Of a DNA stretch of 8,406 bases, positions 1 through 6,465 are shown in pieces; position 1 is the stretch's first letter, and every line of letters starts with the position of its first letter. The DNA comes from Holosporaceae bacterium (lineage in GTDB: Bacteria; Pseudomonadota; Alphaproteobacteria; UBA3830). The DNA lies in assembly GCA_031258475.1 (NCBI GenBank), contig JAIRMS010000083.1, positions 1 to 8,406 on the forward strand, given 5' to 3'. The position numbers and the translations under genes were made by a program. The notes below the pieces were generated by a model that worked only from the letters and a program-made list of their open reading frames with translations, did not search any database and was not told the DNA's origin.

Positions 1-135
1 GCTAAACGACTGAAAACTCCGAAGGGATTAACTCCATACGAATCCATTGTTAACTCTTGGAAAAATAATCCTCATAGCTTTAAAATAAATCCATCCCTAC
101 ACAATATGAGACCATACATCTACCTTATCCTATAA
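1..135 (+). CDS. IS481-like transposase, C-terminal 44 codons (cut by window edge)
   Basis: An open frame enters from the left edge in frame 1 and stops at TAA 133-135. The translation begins AKRLKTPKGLTPYESI and continues with a tryptophan followed by K-N-N-P and then F-K-I-N-P. This matches, from memory, the conserved C-terminus of IS481-type DDE transposases (R-L-K-T-x-K-G-L-T-P-Y-E, then a W and an E/N-P segment, then N-P-x-H-x-M). The catalytic DDE core lies outside the window, so activity cannot be judged. The last residues (RPYIYLIL) depart from the usual short G-L ending, which may mean the stop has moved or the copy is decaying. No clear terminal inverted repeat is visible after the stop, so the element's right end is not defined. 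The family call rests on remembered motif similarity. A related integrase-core family is the main alternative. Confidence 0.75.
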   Translation, partial: AKRLKTPKGLTPYESIVNSWKNNPHSFKINPSLHNMRPYIYLIL

Positions 136-138
136 GAA

Positions 139-156
139 AATCTACTCAATCTACTC
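139..156. repeat. Tandem 9-bp duplication (AATCTACTC x2)
   Basis: AATCTACTC occurs twice with no gap, at 139-147 and 148-156, just after the transposase stop codon. It could be a replication-slippage product or mark the edge of the insertion sequence. Two copies alone cannot decide which. Confidence 0.6.
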
Positions 157-168
157 TTGAACCAAAAT

Positions 169-187
169 AAATTTAGCAAAATTTAGC
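169..187. repeat. Direct repeat AAATTTAGC x2, 1-bp gap
   Basis: AAATTTAGC is present at 169-177 and again at 179-187, separated by one A. The AAATTT parts are self-complementary, so an AT-only hairpin is also possible (169-174 with 179-184). The repeat lies 22-40 bp upstream of a TATAAT box, in the span that would hold the -35 region and upstream AT-rich contacts of the lipoprotein promoter. A role as an AT-rich upstream element or a regulator site is speculative. Confidence 0.5.
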
Positions 188-208
188 TTTTTGTGAAGAT
201 TCTTGTTT

Positions 209-214
209 TATAAT
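209..214 (+). promoter_or_regulatory. -10 box of the lipoprotein gene promoter
   Basis: A perfect TATAAT lies at 209-214, about 40 bp upstream of the ATG at 255, which predicts a start site near 221 and a leader of about 34 nt. No good -35 hexamer stands at 16-18 bp spacing: the bases there are T-rich (CTTTTT at 187-192, spacer 16). The promoter call therefore rests on the -10 match and its position. Confidence 0.5.
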
Positions 215-244
215 CAAAATATTGGGGCTAGAACTTTCAGTTGC

Positions 245-249
245 GGAGG
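245..249 (+). promoter_or_regulatory. Shine-Dalgarno GGAGG fixing the lipoprotein start
   Basis: GGAGG at 245-249 is followed by 5 nt and then ATG 255. This consensus ribosome binding site, together with a lipoprotein signal peptide beginning exactly at that ATG, favours 255 over the upstream in-frame TTG at 222. Confidence 0.75.
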
Positions 250-254
250 CGGTG

Positions 255-581
255 ATGCACAGAGCTTTGTTTATTTGTTTAGTTTTATCCGGTTGTTTCA
301 ACAAATCCACCGAAATTTGTCCGGTCGCCCAAAGTCATGCCGAAAAATTGCGCAGGCATTTCAGGGGCGAAAAGACAGAAGATATATCAACTTTAATTTC
401 TGAAACTCGAGCTATTTCTGCACGGTTGAAGCAATCCTGCATGAAAGAGCAGGCCAATAAATTCGACTCCTACATCGATGTCCTAACCTATGGAAATAGA
501 ACCATAGATGAATCATTGGGGGATGTAATGAAATTAACAAAGCATAAAAAAAACGACGTCTGCGGATGCAATTTATTTTAG
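255..581 (+). CDS. Small lipoprotein of unknown function (108 aa)
   Basis: I do not recognise the family. The N-terminus is a short lipoprotein signal peptide: basic MHR, a hydrophobic stretch ALFICLV, then lipobox L-S-G-C with Cys14 as the predicted lipidated residue. The residue after the cysteine is Phe, which gives no inner-membrane retention signal by the E. coli rule, so outer-membrane anchoring in the periplasm is likely. The mature part is about 95 residues, hydrophilic and probably helical (residues 24-75), with four further cysteines at 22, 62, 103 and 105, the last two in a C-G-C pair near the end. Even-numbered cysteines in an exported protein suggest disulfides. The start at 255 is set by GGAGG at 245-249 and the signal peptide. 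Its stop (579-581) overlaps the end of convergent lgt by 9 bp. The strong start signals and the signal peptide make it a credible gene, but its function is unknown. Confidence 0.75.
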   Translation: MHRALFICLVLSGCFNKSTEICPVAQSHAEKLRRHFRGEKTEDISTLISETRAISARLKQSCMKEQANKFDSYIDVLTYGNRTIDESLGDVMKLTKHKKNDVCGCNLF

Positions 582-1376
582 TGGTTTGTTGTCTGGGCGC
601 GATTTAACTGCCTGGTTTGCTATTAAAACCATTCCCAGCAGAAATATGGCGATGCTCATATATTGATTTAGATTTAACCCCGAAGTGCACAGTAATTTGT
701 GGCTGAAATCGGAGTCAGGTTCGCGGAAAAATTCCGCACAAAACCTTGCGACGCCATATCCGGCGCAAAAAATTCCGGAAAGTCTGCCTCTGTACTGATG
801 ATATTTTTTATTGAAGGCTAATAACATCATAAAAAACAATAAAATTCCTTCCAGAAACGCTTCGTAAAGTTGGCTGGGATGCCTCTGAATTCCGTCGCTG
901 AAAATGACGTTCCAGGGAACGCTAGATTCTTTCCCCAGCAATTCCGCATTTATAAAATTTGCGATCCGGCCAAAAAACAATCCAATGGGAACGCTCACAG
1001 ACCACAAATCAAGAAATCTCAAGAAAATAATTTTATGCTTTCTGCAAAACCAGTAGGCGGCTGCCACAACGCCGATAAAACCGCCATAAAACGACATGCC
1101 GCCTTTCCAGACTTTAAAAATTTCTATTGGAAATCGGAAATAATAGGCAAAATCATAAAACAAAACATATCCCAGTCGCCCGCCCAATATTATTCCGATT
1201 ATGGCAACGCTTACGAAATCATCAATTAGGCGGGAAGCAATTTTTATCTCCAATTGCTTAGAAAGAAAAATTGATAATCTTTGAGCGATAATTATTCCGA
1301 AAATGTAAGCTAAAGAATACCAATGCACCGGCAGGCCAAAAATCGAGAAAGCAACGTTGGAAAAATTACAAACCAC
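573..1376 (-). CDS. lgt: Prolipoprotein diacylglyceryl transferase
   Basis: Lgt is an inner-membrane enzyme that moves diacylglycerol from phosphatidylglycerol to the lipobox cysteine of prolipoproteins, the first step of lipoprotein maturation. The 267-residue length and multi-pass hydrophobic profile fit (E. coli Lgt is 291). Visible motifs are HWY (18-20, Tyr20 = E. coli Tyr26), GGRLGYVLFY (65-74), GGMSFYGG (92-99), GRIANFINAELLG (136-148, giving Arg137, Asn140, Glu145 and Gly148 = E. coli 143, 146, 151 and 154), RHPSQLYE (165-172), and GYGVARFCAEFFREPD (206-221, Arg211 and Glu215 = E. coli 239 and 243). One oddity is that the normally conserved His103 of the M-S-F-H-G-G motif is Tyr97 here. 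The start is a GTG at 1376 with no strong Shine-Dalgarno, and the coding begins at the usual distance before HWY. The gene is divergent from the YbjN gene and overlaps the end of the upstream lipoprotein gene. Confidence 0.95.
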   Translation of the reverse strand: MVCNFSNVAFSIFGLPVHWYSLAYIFGIIIAQRLSIFLSKQLEIKIASRLIDDFVSVAIIGIILGGRLGYVLFYDFAYYFRFPIEIFKVWKGGMSFYGGFIGVVAAAYWFCRKHKIIFLRFLDLWSVSVPIGLFFGRIANFINAELLGKESSVPWNVIFSDGIQRHPSQLYEAFLEGILLFFMMLLAFNKKYHQYRGRLSGIFCAGYGVARFCAEFFREPDSDFSHKLLCTSGLNLNQYMSIAIFLLGMVLIANQAVKSRPDNKPLK

Positions 1377-1433
1377 AAATTATCACCCACTGAATATATT
1401 TTAGAACAAATGGTTTTTTTAATAAAGAGTTTT

Positions 1434-1943
1434 ATGATAATCTTATCCGCAAAAGTACAGGGGAAAAATTTGAATATCAATCCAATCGATGTAACGGAAA
1501 CGTTTGCCACAAAAATGAATTTACATTTTAGCAGGATAGACGATAATGAGATTTCTATCCAGTTAAAAGACGAGAAACCGGAATATATTCTTTCCGTTAT
1601 TTTTAAATCCGATTACGAGATTATTTATTTTTCCTGCGATATGAATTTGCGTGTGCCGAAAGAAAAGTATTTTGCGATAACGGACGCTTTGGTAAAGGCA
1701 AATGAAAGAATTTGGGTGGGACACTTCGATTTAATATCGATTGGGAATCGTATTGTATATAGTCTAACAATTCCGTTTGTATCGTCGTTCTCGGCTGACG
1801 AAGAAGTGATTGAATCTATAATTCAGCTGGTTAAAGATGAATGCAACCAATTTTATCATTATTTTTCTATGATTATTGAGAACAAAAAACTCCCGACGCT
1901 TCCTTCCAACGCCATATTCTTGGAATCGGCTGGCGAAGCGTAG
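1434..1943 (+). CDS. YbjN-family protein (169 aa)
   Basis: This matches the alphaproteobacterial YbjN (sensory transduction regulator-like) family. An N-terminal N-P-I-D-V-T-E segment (16-22) precedes a D-D-N-E-I-S-I-Q-L strand (36-44). It is followed by an F-S-C-D-M-N-L-R-V-P core (66-75), the N-E-R-I-W-V-G-H-F-D-L signature (90-100), D-E-C-N-Q-F-Y (135-141), and an E-S-A-G-E-A tail like the usual E-T-V-G-E-A ending. E. coli YbjN is linked to stress and motility phenotypes and the fold resembles type III secretion chaperones, but the alphaproteobacterial members have no firm biochemical role. No signal peptide or catalytic motif is seen, so it is probably cytosolic. The frame stays open further upstream, but longer versions would run into lgt on the other strand. 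ATG 1434 (AAAGAG at 1424-1429) gives a family-like length. ATG 1410 and TTG 1470 are alternatives. In many relatives proC follows this gene. Here the convergent efflux operon ends 3 bp after its stop. Confidence 0.85.
   Translation: MIILSAKVQGKNLNINPIDVTETFATKMNLHFSRIDDNEISIQLKDEKPEYILSVIFKSDYEIIYFSCDMNLRVPKEKYFAITDALVKANERIWVGHFDLISIGNRIVYSLTIPFVSSFSADEEVIESIIQLVKDECNQFYHYFSMIIENKKLPTLPSNAIFLESAGEA
1459..1463 (+). promoter_or_regulatory. Alternative ribosome binding site inside the YbjN frame
   Basis: AGGGG at 1459-1463 stands 6 nt before an in-frame TTG at 1470, better spaced than the AAAGAG before ATG 1434. Starting there would give a 157-residue protein that begins directly before the conserved N-P-I-D segment. 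Either start preserves the whole recognisable domain. Confidence 0.35.
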
Positions 1944-1946
1944 AAG

Positions 1947-3326
1947 CTAGGATTGCTTCCAGCCTCCGCCGAGAGCTTTACAGAGATCGACAACGGCGTT
2001 CAGCTGTTTTTGCAGAGCACCTACCAGTTTCATTTCAGCCGACAGCAGTCCTCTTTCGACGTCGAGCAGATCAAGCAATCCAATTAATCCGGAGTCTTTC
2101 TGTTTTTTTGCAATGTAATAGCCTCTTTTCAGAGAATTAACCTGACGCGTCCTGGATATAACGATTTCCCGGGTTTTTCTATTGGACGTAAGCGCATCGA
2201 GAGTTTCTCTGAAGGCCATTTGGATAGATTTTTCGTAGCCCGCCAGCATTTTTCGATAATTCGCTTCGGCGGCTTTATTCATAGCGGTGATTTTTCCTCC
2301 GCTGAAGATTGGCAACGAAATACCCCCTCCAAAATTCCACATATCGGATTCGGAATTAAACAATTTTGTAAGCGAAGTACTTTCAAATCCAAATGCTCCC
2401 GTTAGAGAAATGGATGGGAAATGTGCGGCGCGCGCTTCTCCTATTTTTGCGTTGGCGGCGATAAGCTGACCTTCGGCCTGCAGAACATCTGGCCGTCTTG
2501 CCAGGATATCAGATGGAATACCCTTTGGAACATTGGACGGAATACGCAATTTCTCGATGGCCTGATCTTTGGCAGTTTTCCTTGCGATCATTTCGCTAGG
2601 ACTCGATCCAATCAGCACGCTCAGAGCGTTTTCTATTTTGGCCAACGAGGATTCCAAATCCAGCACTGTAGTTTTTACCGATGACATTTCGGATTCGACT
2701 CTCAAATAATCCAGCTCGGTGCAATAGCCGTTTTTAAATCTGCTTCTATAAACGGCGCACGTTTCCTGACGGGTTTTTAGTGTTCTTTTCGCTATCGCCA
2801 GCTTCGCATCCAATGATCTCAGTTGAAAATAAGTTTTGGCCACCTCGGCTGTTACCGTTAACAGAACCAATTCTTTGGCCGCCGTTGAAGAAAGCAAATT
2901 AGCTTGGGCGGCCTCGTTTGCCCTTCTGTATTTTCCAAAAAAGTCCAGCTCATATGAAGCTCCAGCCGCTGCAACATGATCTTTATTTCTCTTGTTTGTT
3001 TTTAAAGACTCGCTACTATTTACTGAAGCGCCGACTGACGGAAGTAGATCGGAAAACGCTATTCCAGCCGCGGCGTATGCTATGTCAACGTTTGCAATGG
3101 CTTGTTTCAGATCGGAATTATATTTCAGAGCCTGCTCTTCCAGTCTATTTAGAGTAGAATCGGAAAAGACGTTCCACCATCTGTTATTAACGAATTCGGC
3201 TATTTCTTTTTCTGCCCCAAGATCAGGCATATTTATTTTGGGGCGTTTATAATCCGGACCCATTTCACACGCCGAGAGCAAAATCAGAGAAATCGATAAG
3301 AGCGCTAAATTTTTGTAATTATGCAT
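1947..3326 (-). CDS. Outer-membrane efflux factor, NodT/OprM type lipoprotein
   Basis: This is the third component of the tripartite pump, a trimeric outer-membrane channel with a periplasmic alpha-barrel that docks on the adaptor. The 459-residue length is normal for the family. A lipoprotein signal ends in L-S-A-C (Cys20), followed by the family hallmark M-G-P-D-Y-K-R-P (22-29). Other hallmarks are Y-E-L-D-F-F-G-K (125-132), the second-repeat motif P-S-D-I-L-A-R-R-P-D-V (271-281), H-F-P-S-I-S-L-T-G (302-310), L-P-I-F-S-G-G (338-344) and A-L-G-G-G-W (451-456), which marks the C-terminus of full-length members. Two OEP repeats can be followed without a break. The frame stays open 16 codons further upstream, but the signal peptide starts at ATG 3326 and GAAGGA lies 8-9 nt before it, so that start is chosen. 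It overlaps the pump's stop by 8 bp. The substrate cannot be read from sequence. Confidence 0.93.
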   Translation of the reverse strand: MHNYKNLALLSISLILLSACEMGPDYKRPKINMPDLGAEKEIAEFVNNRWWNVFSDSTLNRLEEQALKYNSDLKQAIANVDIAYAAAGIAFSDLLPSVGASVNSSESLKTNKRNKDHVAAAGASYELDFFGKYRRANEAAQANLLSSTAAKELVLLTVTAEVAKTYFQLRSLDAKLAIAKRTLKTRQETCAVYRSRFKNGYCTELDYLRVESEMSSVKTTVLDLESSLAKIENALSVLIGSSPSEMIARKTAKDQAIEKLRIPSNVPKGIPSDILARRPDVLQAEGQLIAANAKIGEARAAHFPSISLTGAFGFESTSLTKLFNSESDMWNFGGGISLPIFSGGKITAMNKAAEANYRKMLAGYEKSIQMAFRETLDALTSNRKTREIVISRTRQVNSLKRGYYIAKKQKDSGLIGLLDLLDVERGLLSAEMKLVGALQKQLNAVVDLCKALGGGWKQS

Positions 3327-6300
3327 TAGATTTTTTCCTTCTAAACATTTCACTTCCAGCGGTAACCAACACATAGAACAGAGGAACGAACAGCGGCGCT
3401 AACACCGTGGCTCCAATCATTCCGCCGATAACTCCCGTTCCAAGAGAATGGCGACTCGCGCAACCTGCTCCGCTGCTCAGAGCAAGAGGAAGGCATCCCA
3501 GCACGAAGGCGAGCGACGTCATTACAATTGGGCGGAATCGCAGTTGCGCCGCTTTTATGGCTGAATTTAGAATGGATTCTCCAGAACTTCTTAGCATAAC
3601 CGCAAACTCAACGATCAGGATTGCATTTTTGGACGCCAATCCCACAAGGGTAACAAGAGCGATCTGGAAATATATGTCGTTGCTAAATCCTCGCATATAG
3701 ACAGCCAGAATCGCACCAAACATGGCAAATGGGACCACAAGAATCACCGCCAAAGGCAATGTCCAGCGTTCATACTGTGCGGCTAGAATCAAAAATACCA
3801 CCAGCAGTCCTAGGATTAGAGCGCTGTAGGACGATCCGCCCGCCTGCTTTTCCTGATATGCGGAGCCGGTCCAGGATAAGGAGTAGCCCTCTCCAAGAAC
3901 TTGCTTTGCAACGTCTTCCATTGCTTCGATGGCTTCGCCCGAAGTATATCCCGGAGCCGGATTGCCAAGAATTTTAGCCGCCGGAAATACATTGAATCTT
4001 TCGAAAATCAACGGCCCCACCGCAAGTGACAATTTCACAAACGACGACAGAGGAACCATGGCTCCATTCAAAGATTTAACATACAGCTCGCTAATTTGTT
4101 CCGGATAGGCTCTATAATCACCCTTTGCCTGCATCATGACCTTATACCCTCTTCCGCATTGCGAGAAATCGTTTACGTACAGAGAGTTAAACGTGGCGGC
4201 CATGGTGGCGTATATTTCATTGATTGGCACGCTCAGAGACAGAGCTTTCATATTATCCACGTCCATTTTTAGTTGCGGAATATTGGCGTTAAACGTTGTG
4301 TTTAATCCGCTCAATTCCGGTCGTTTGGAAGCTGCGATTATAAATTCTTTCACTTTTGCTTCCAGGCCAACAACGTCCATTTTTCCGGTTTGTTGAACGT
4401 AGGCTTCGAACCCGCCCGTCGTACTCATGCCGACGATCGGCGGAGGACAGAACGCCAGCACTATACCGTCGGTGATTCCAAATCCTATTTTCATGACTTT
4501 TTTGGCAAGCATGGCGGCCGACTGTTCAGAACTGGTTCTGGTACTCCAGTCGTTCAATATGCAGAACATCGTTGCGGCGTTTGTTGCAATCGTTCCGCTT
4601 AGCATATCGTATCCTGCAACGTAGGTAGCATCGCGCACGTTTGGATCTTTTAACATTGCATCATTGACTTTTGATATAACGTCCATGGACCTATCAAGGG
4701 AAGCGGCCGGATCCATCATGGCGCAGGAAAGAAACACTCCCTGATCCTCTTCTGGCAATAAACTGCCCGGAGTAATCTTAAACAGAGCGATCGTCGCAGC
4801 GATGATTAAAAACACAGCGATCAGCGAAATTTTTACATTTTTCAGAAAAAACCCCACGGATTGCGAGTACCTAAGCGTGAGTATTCTAAATTTGGCGTCA
4901 AACCATGTGAAAAATCGCCCTCTTACCGCTGCTTTTGAGGAATGTTCTCGCAAAAAAATCGCGCAGAGAGCCGGAGTGAGCGTAAGCGCGCAAATTCCAG
5001 ATATGGTGACAGATACAGCAATGGTAATGGCAAATTGTCGATACATTGCTCCAGCCAGTCCCCCCATGAACGAAACCGGAACGAAAACCGCGCATAGAAC
5101 CAACACTATGGCCACTAGAGCTCCGCTCACCTCTTCCATCGCTTTGATCGTTGCATCTCGCGCGGACAATTTTTCATTATTCATGAGACGTTCGACGTTC
5201 TCTATAACTATAATCGCGTCGTCGACCACGATCCCGATGGCCAAAACTAATCCGAACAGCGTAAGCGTGTTTATGGAAAATCCCAGCAGCATCATTCCGG
5301 CAAAAGCGCCGATAATGGACACCGGAACTGCTAGGCAAGGAATCAATGTTGCCTTCAGATTTTTCAAAAACAACAGAACCACCAGAAAAACCAATGTCAT
5401 AGCTTCGAACAAAGTTTTTATTACTTCTTTTACGGAGTGGCGAACAAATCCAGCTGTGTCATAGGCGATTTTGTGGTGGATTCCCTTCGGATAACACGCA
5501 GATAACTCGGCAAGCTTTTTCTCGACTCTCCCTGAAGTTTCCAGTGCATTTGCTCCAGGAGCTAAAAAAATCATGATTGGAACTGCGTCTTGCCCTCTGG
5601 TTTTGGCCACAATGTCGTAGGATTGGGATCCAAGTTCAACATCGGCAACGTCTTTCAATTTTAGTGACGTTCCGTCTGGATTTGCTCTCAGGATTATATT
5701 TTCAAATTCTTTTGCGGTGGAGTATCGCGCTGGAGCGACGATCGTGTAGCTTTTGTCCACTTTAATGTCCATTGGCCTTTTCCCGACCGCTCCGCCAGCA
5801 CGCTGAGAATTTTGAGATGATATCGCGGCGGCAATCTCGAACGTGCTAAGACCTAACTTAGCCAGTCTGTCTGGCTTTAACCAAATTCGCATAGAATAAT
5901 CGTTTCCACCCATTACGTTGGCATCTCCGACTCCCTCCAGCCTTTTTAATTCATCGACAATATTTAGGAGAGCGTAATTCCCCATATATGTGGAATCATA
6001 TCTGCTGTCTTCGGAGCACAACGCTATCACCTGCAAAATAGCTGGAGACCTCTTCGATACAGTCACTCCATACCTGCGAACTTCCTCTGGAAGAGACGAT
6101 GTGGCCGTTTGAACTCGATTATTAACGTCAATCATGGCTTTGTCCGGATCAGTTCCAACTTTGAAGAAAACCTGGGTTGTCGACGCTCCAATGCTACCGG
6201 ACGCAACCGAAGCCATATAGATCATGTTTTCCACGCCGTTGATTTTCTGCTCCAGCGGAGCCAAAACGGTTTCGGATATGGTTTCCGCGCTCGCTCCCGG

Positions 6301-6450
6301 ATAACTGGCAGTTACGACGATCGATGGAGGGGTCAATTCCGGATACTGTGCAACCGGCAAATTATTCATTGATATGAAACCAGCTATGACGATGATGAGA
6401 GAAACAACCGTCGCAAAAATGGGTCTATCTATGAAAAAACGAGAGAACAT
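3319..6450 (-). CDS. RND efflux pump, HAE1 family (AcrB/MexB-like)
   Basis: This is the inner-membrane, proton-driven pump that takes drugs or amphiphiles from the periplasm and membrane and passes them to the outer-membrane channel. Its 1043 residues match AcrB (1049). The start F-x-x-x-F-I-D-R-P-I-F-A is typical. The first periplasmic loop spans about residues 30-340. TM4 carries the proton-relay pair Asp410-Asp411 (G-I-V-V-D-D-A-I-I-V-I-E-N), and TM10 carries Lys941 (G-L-A-S-K-N-A-I-L-I-V-E-F). The R-F-R-P motif at 971-974 contains the TM11 arginine, and the second periplasmic loop runs about 560-870. All relay residues are present, so the protein should be functional. The binding pocket differs from AcrB: by alignment by eye, AcrB Phe136 and Phe178 become Ile138 and Met180, and the G-F-G-F loop is A-G-Y-D-M-L (612-617). 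The class with this loop is common in alphaproteobacteria. AAGGA stands 7 nt before ATG 6450. The gene begins 15 bp after the adaptor stop and overlaps the next gene by 8 bp. Substrates are unknown. Confidence 0.96.
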   Translation of the reverse strand: MFSRFFIDRPIFATVVSLIIVIAGFISMNNLPVAQYPELTPPSIVVTASYPGASAETISETVLAPLEQKINGVENMIYMASVASGSIGASTTQVFFKVGTDPDKAMIDVNNRVQTATSSLPEEVRRYGVTVSKRSPAILQVIALCSEDSRYDSTYMGNYALLNIVDELKRLEGVGDANVMGGNDYSMRIWLKPDRLAKLGLSTFEIAAAISSQNSQRAGGAVGKRPMDIKVDKSYTIVAPARYSTAKEFENIILRANPDGTSLKLKDVADVELGSQSYDIVAKTRGQDAVPIMIFLAPGANALETSGRVEKKLAELSACYPKGIHHKIAYDTAGFVRHSVKEVIKTLFEAMTLVFLVVLLFLKNLKATLIPCLAVPVSIIGAFAGMMLLGFSINTLTLFGLVLAIGIVVDDAIIVIENVERLMNNEKLSARDATIKAMEEVSGALVAIVLVLCAVFVPVSFMGGLAGAMYRQFAITIAVSVTISGICALTLTPALCAIFLREHSSKAAVRGRFFTWFDAKFRILTLRYSQSVGFFLKNVKISLIAVFLIIAATIALFKITPGSLLPEEDQGVFLSCAMMDPAASLDRSMDVISKVNDAMLKDPNVRDATYVAGYDMLSGTIATNAATMFCILNDWSTRTSSEQSAAMLAKKVMKIGFGITDGIVLAFCPPPIVGMSTTGGFEAYVQQTGKMDVVGLEAKVKEFIIAASKRPELSGLNTTFNANIPQLKMDVDNMKALSLSVPINEIYATMAATFNSLYVNDFSQCGRGYKVMMQAKGDYRAYPEQISELYVKSLNGAMVPLSSFVKLSLAVGPLIFERFNVFPAAKILGNPAPGYTSGEAIEAMEDVAKQVLGEGYSLSWTGSAYQEKQAGGSSYSALILGLLVVFLILAAQYERWTLPLAVILVVPFAMFGAILAVYMRGFSNDIYFQIALVTLVGLASKNAILIVEFAVMLRSSGESILNSAIKAAQLRFRPIVMTSLAFVLGCLPLALSSGAGCASRHSLGTGVIGGMIGATVLAPLFVPLFYVLVTAGSEMFRRKKSNA

Positions 6451-6465
6451 AACTACTTCCTTTCG

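Noticed and set aside
222..254. Longer TTG-initiated start for the small lipoprotein
   Set aside because: It would place 11 residues, including two glutamates, before the signal peptide. ATG 255 has GGAGG at ideal spacing and starts exactly at the signal peptide.
1323..1433. Upstream extension of the YbjN frame
   Set aside because: It overlaps the start of lgt on the other strand, and the added residues do not resemble the family. The recognisable domain begins after 1470.
1943..1959. GAAGC/GCTTC hairpin at the YbjN-efflux convergent junction as a bidirectional terminator
   Set aside because: The stem is only 5 bp, there is no U tract on either side, and most of it lies within the outer-membrane factor coding sequence.
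3327..3374. 16-codon upstream extension of the outer-membrane factor
   Set aside because: It would put a charged segment before a normal lipoprotein signal peptide, and ATG 3326 has its own ribosome binding site.
4802..5464. 220-codon plus-strand frame
   Set aside because: It is entirely antisense to the intact RND pump and has the Thr/Ser/Ile/Ala-rich, low-complexity look of a reverse-strand shadow.
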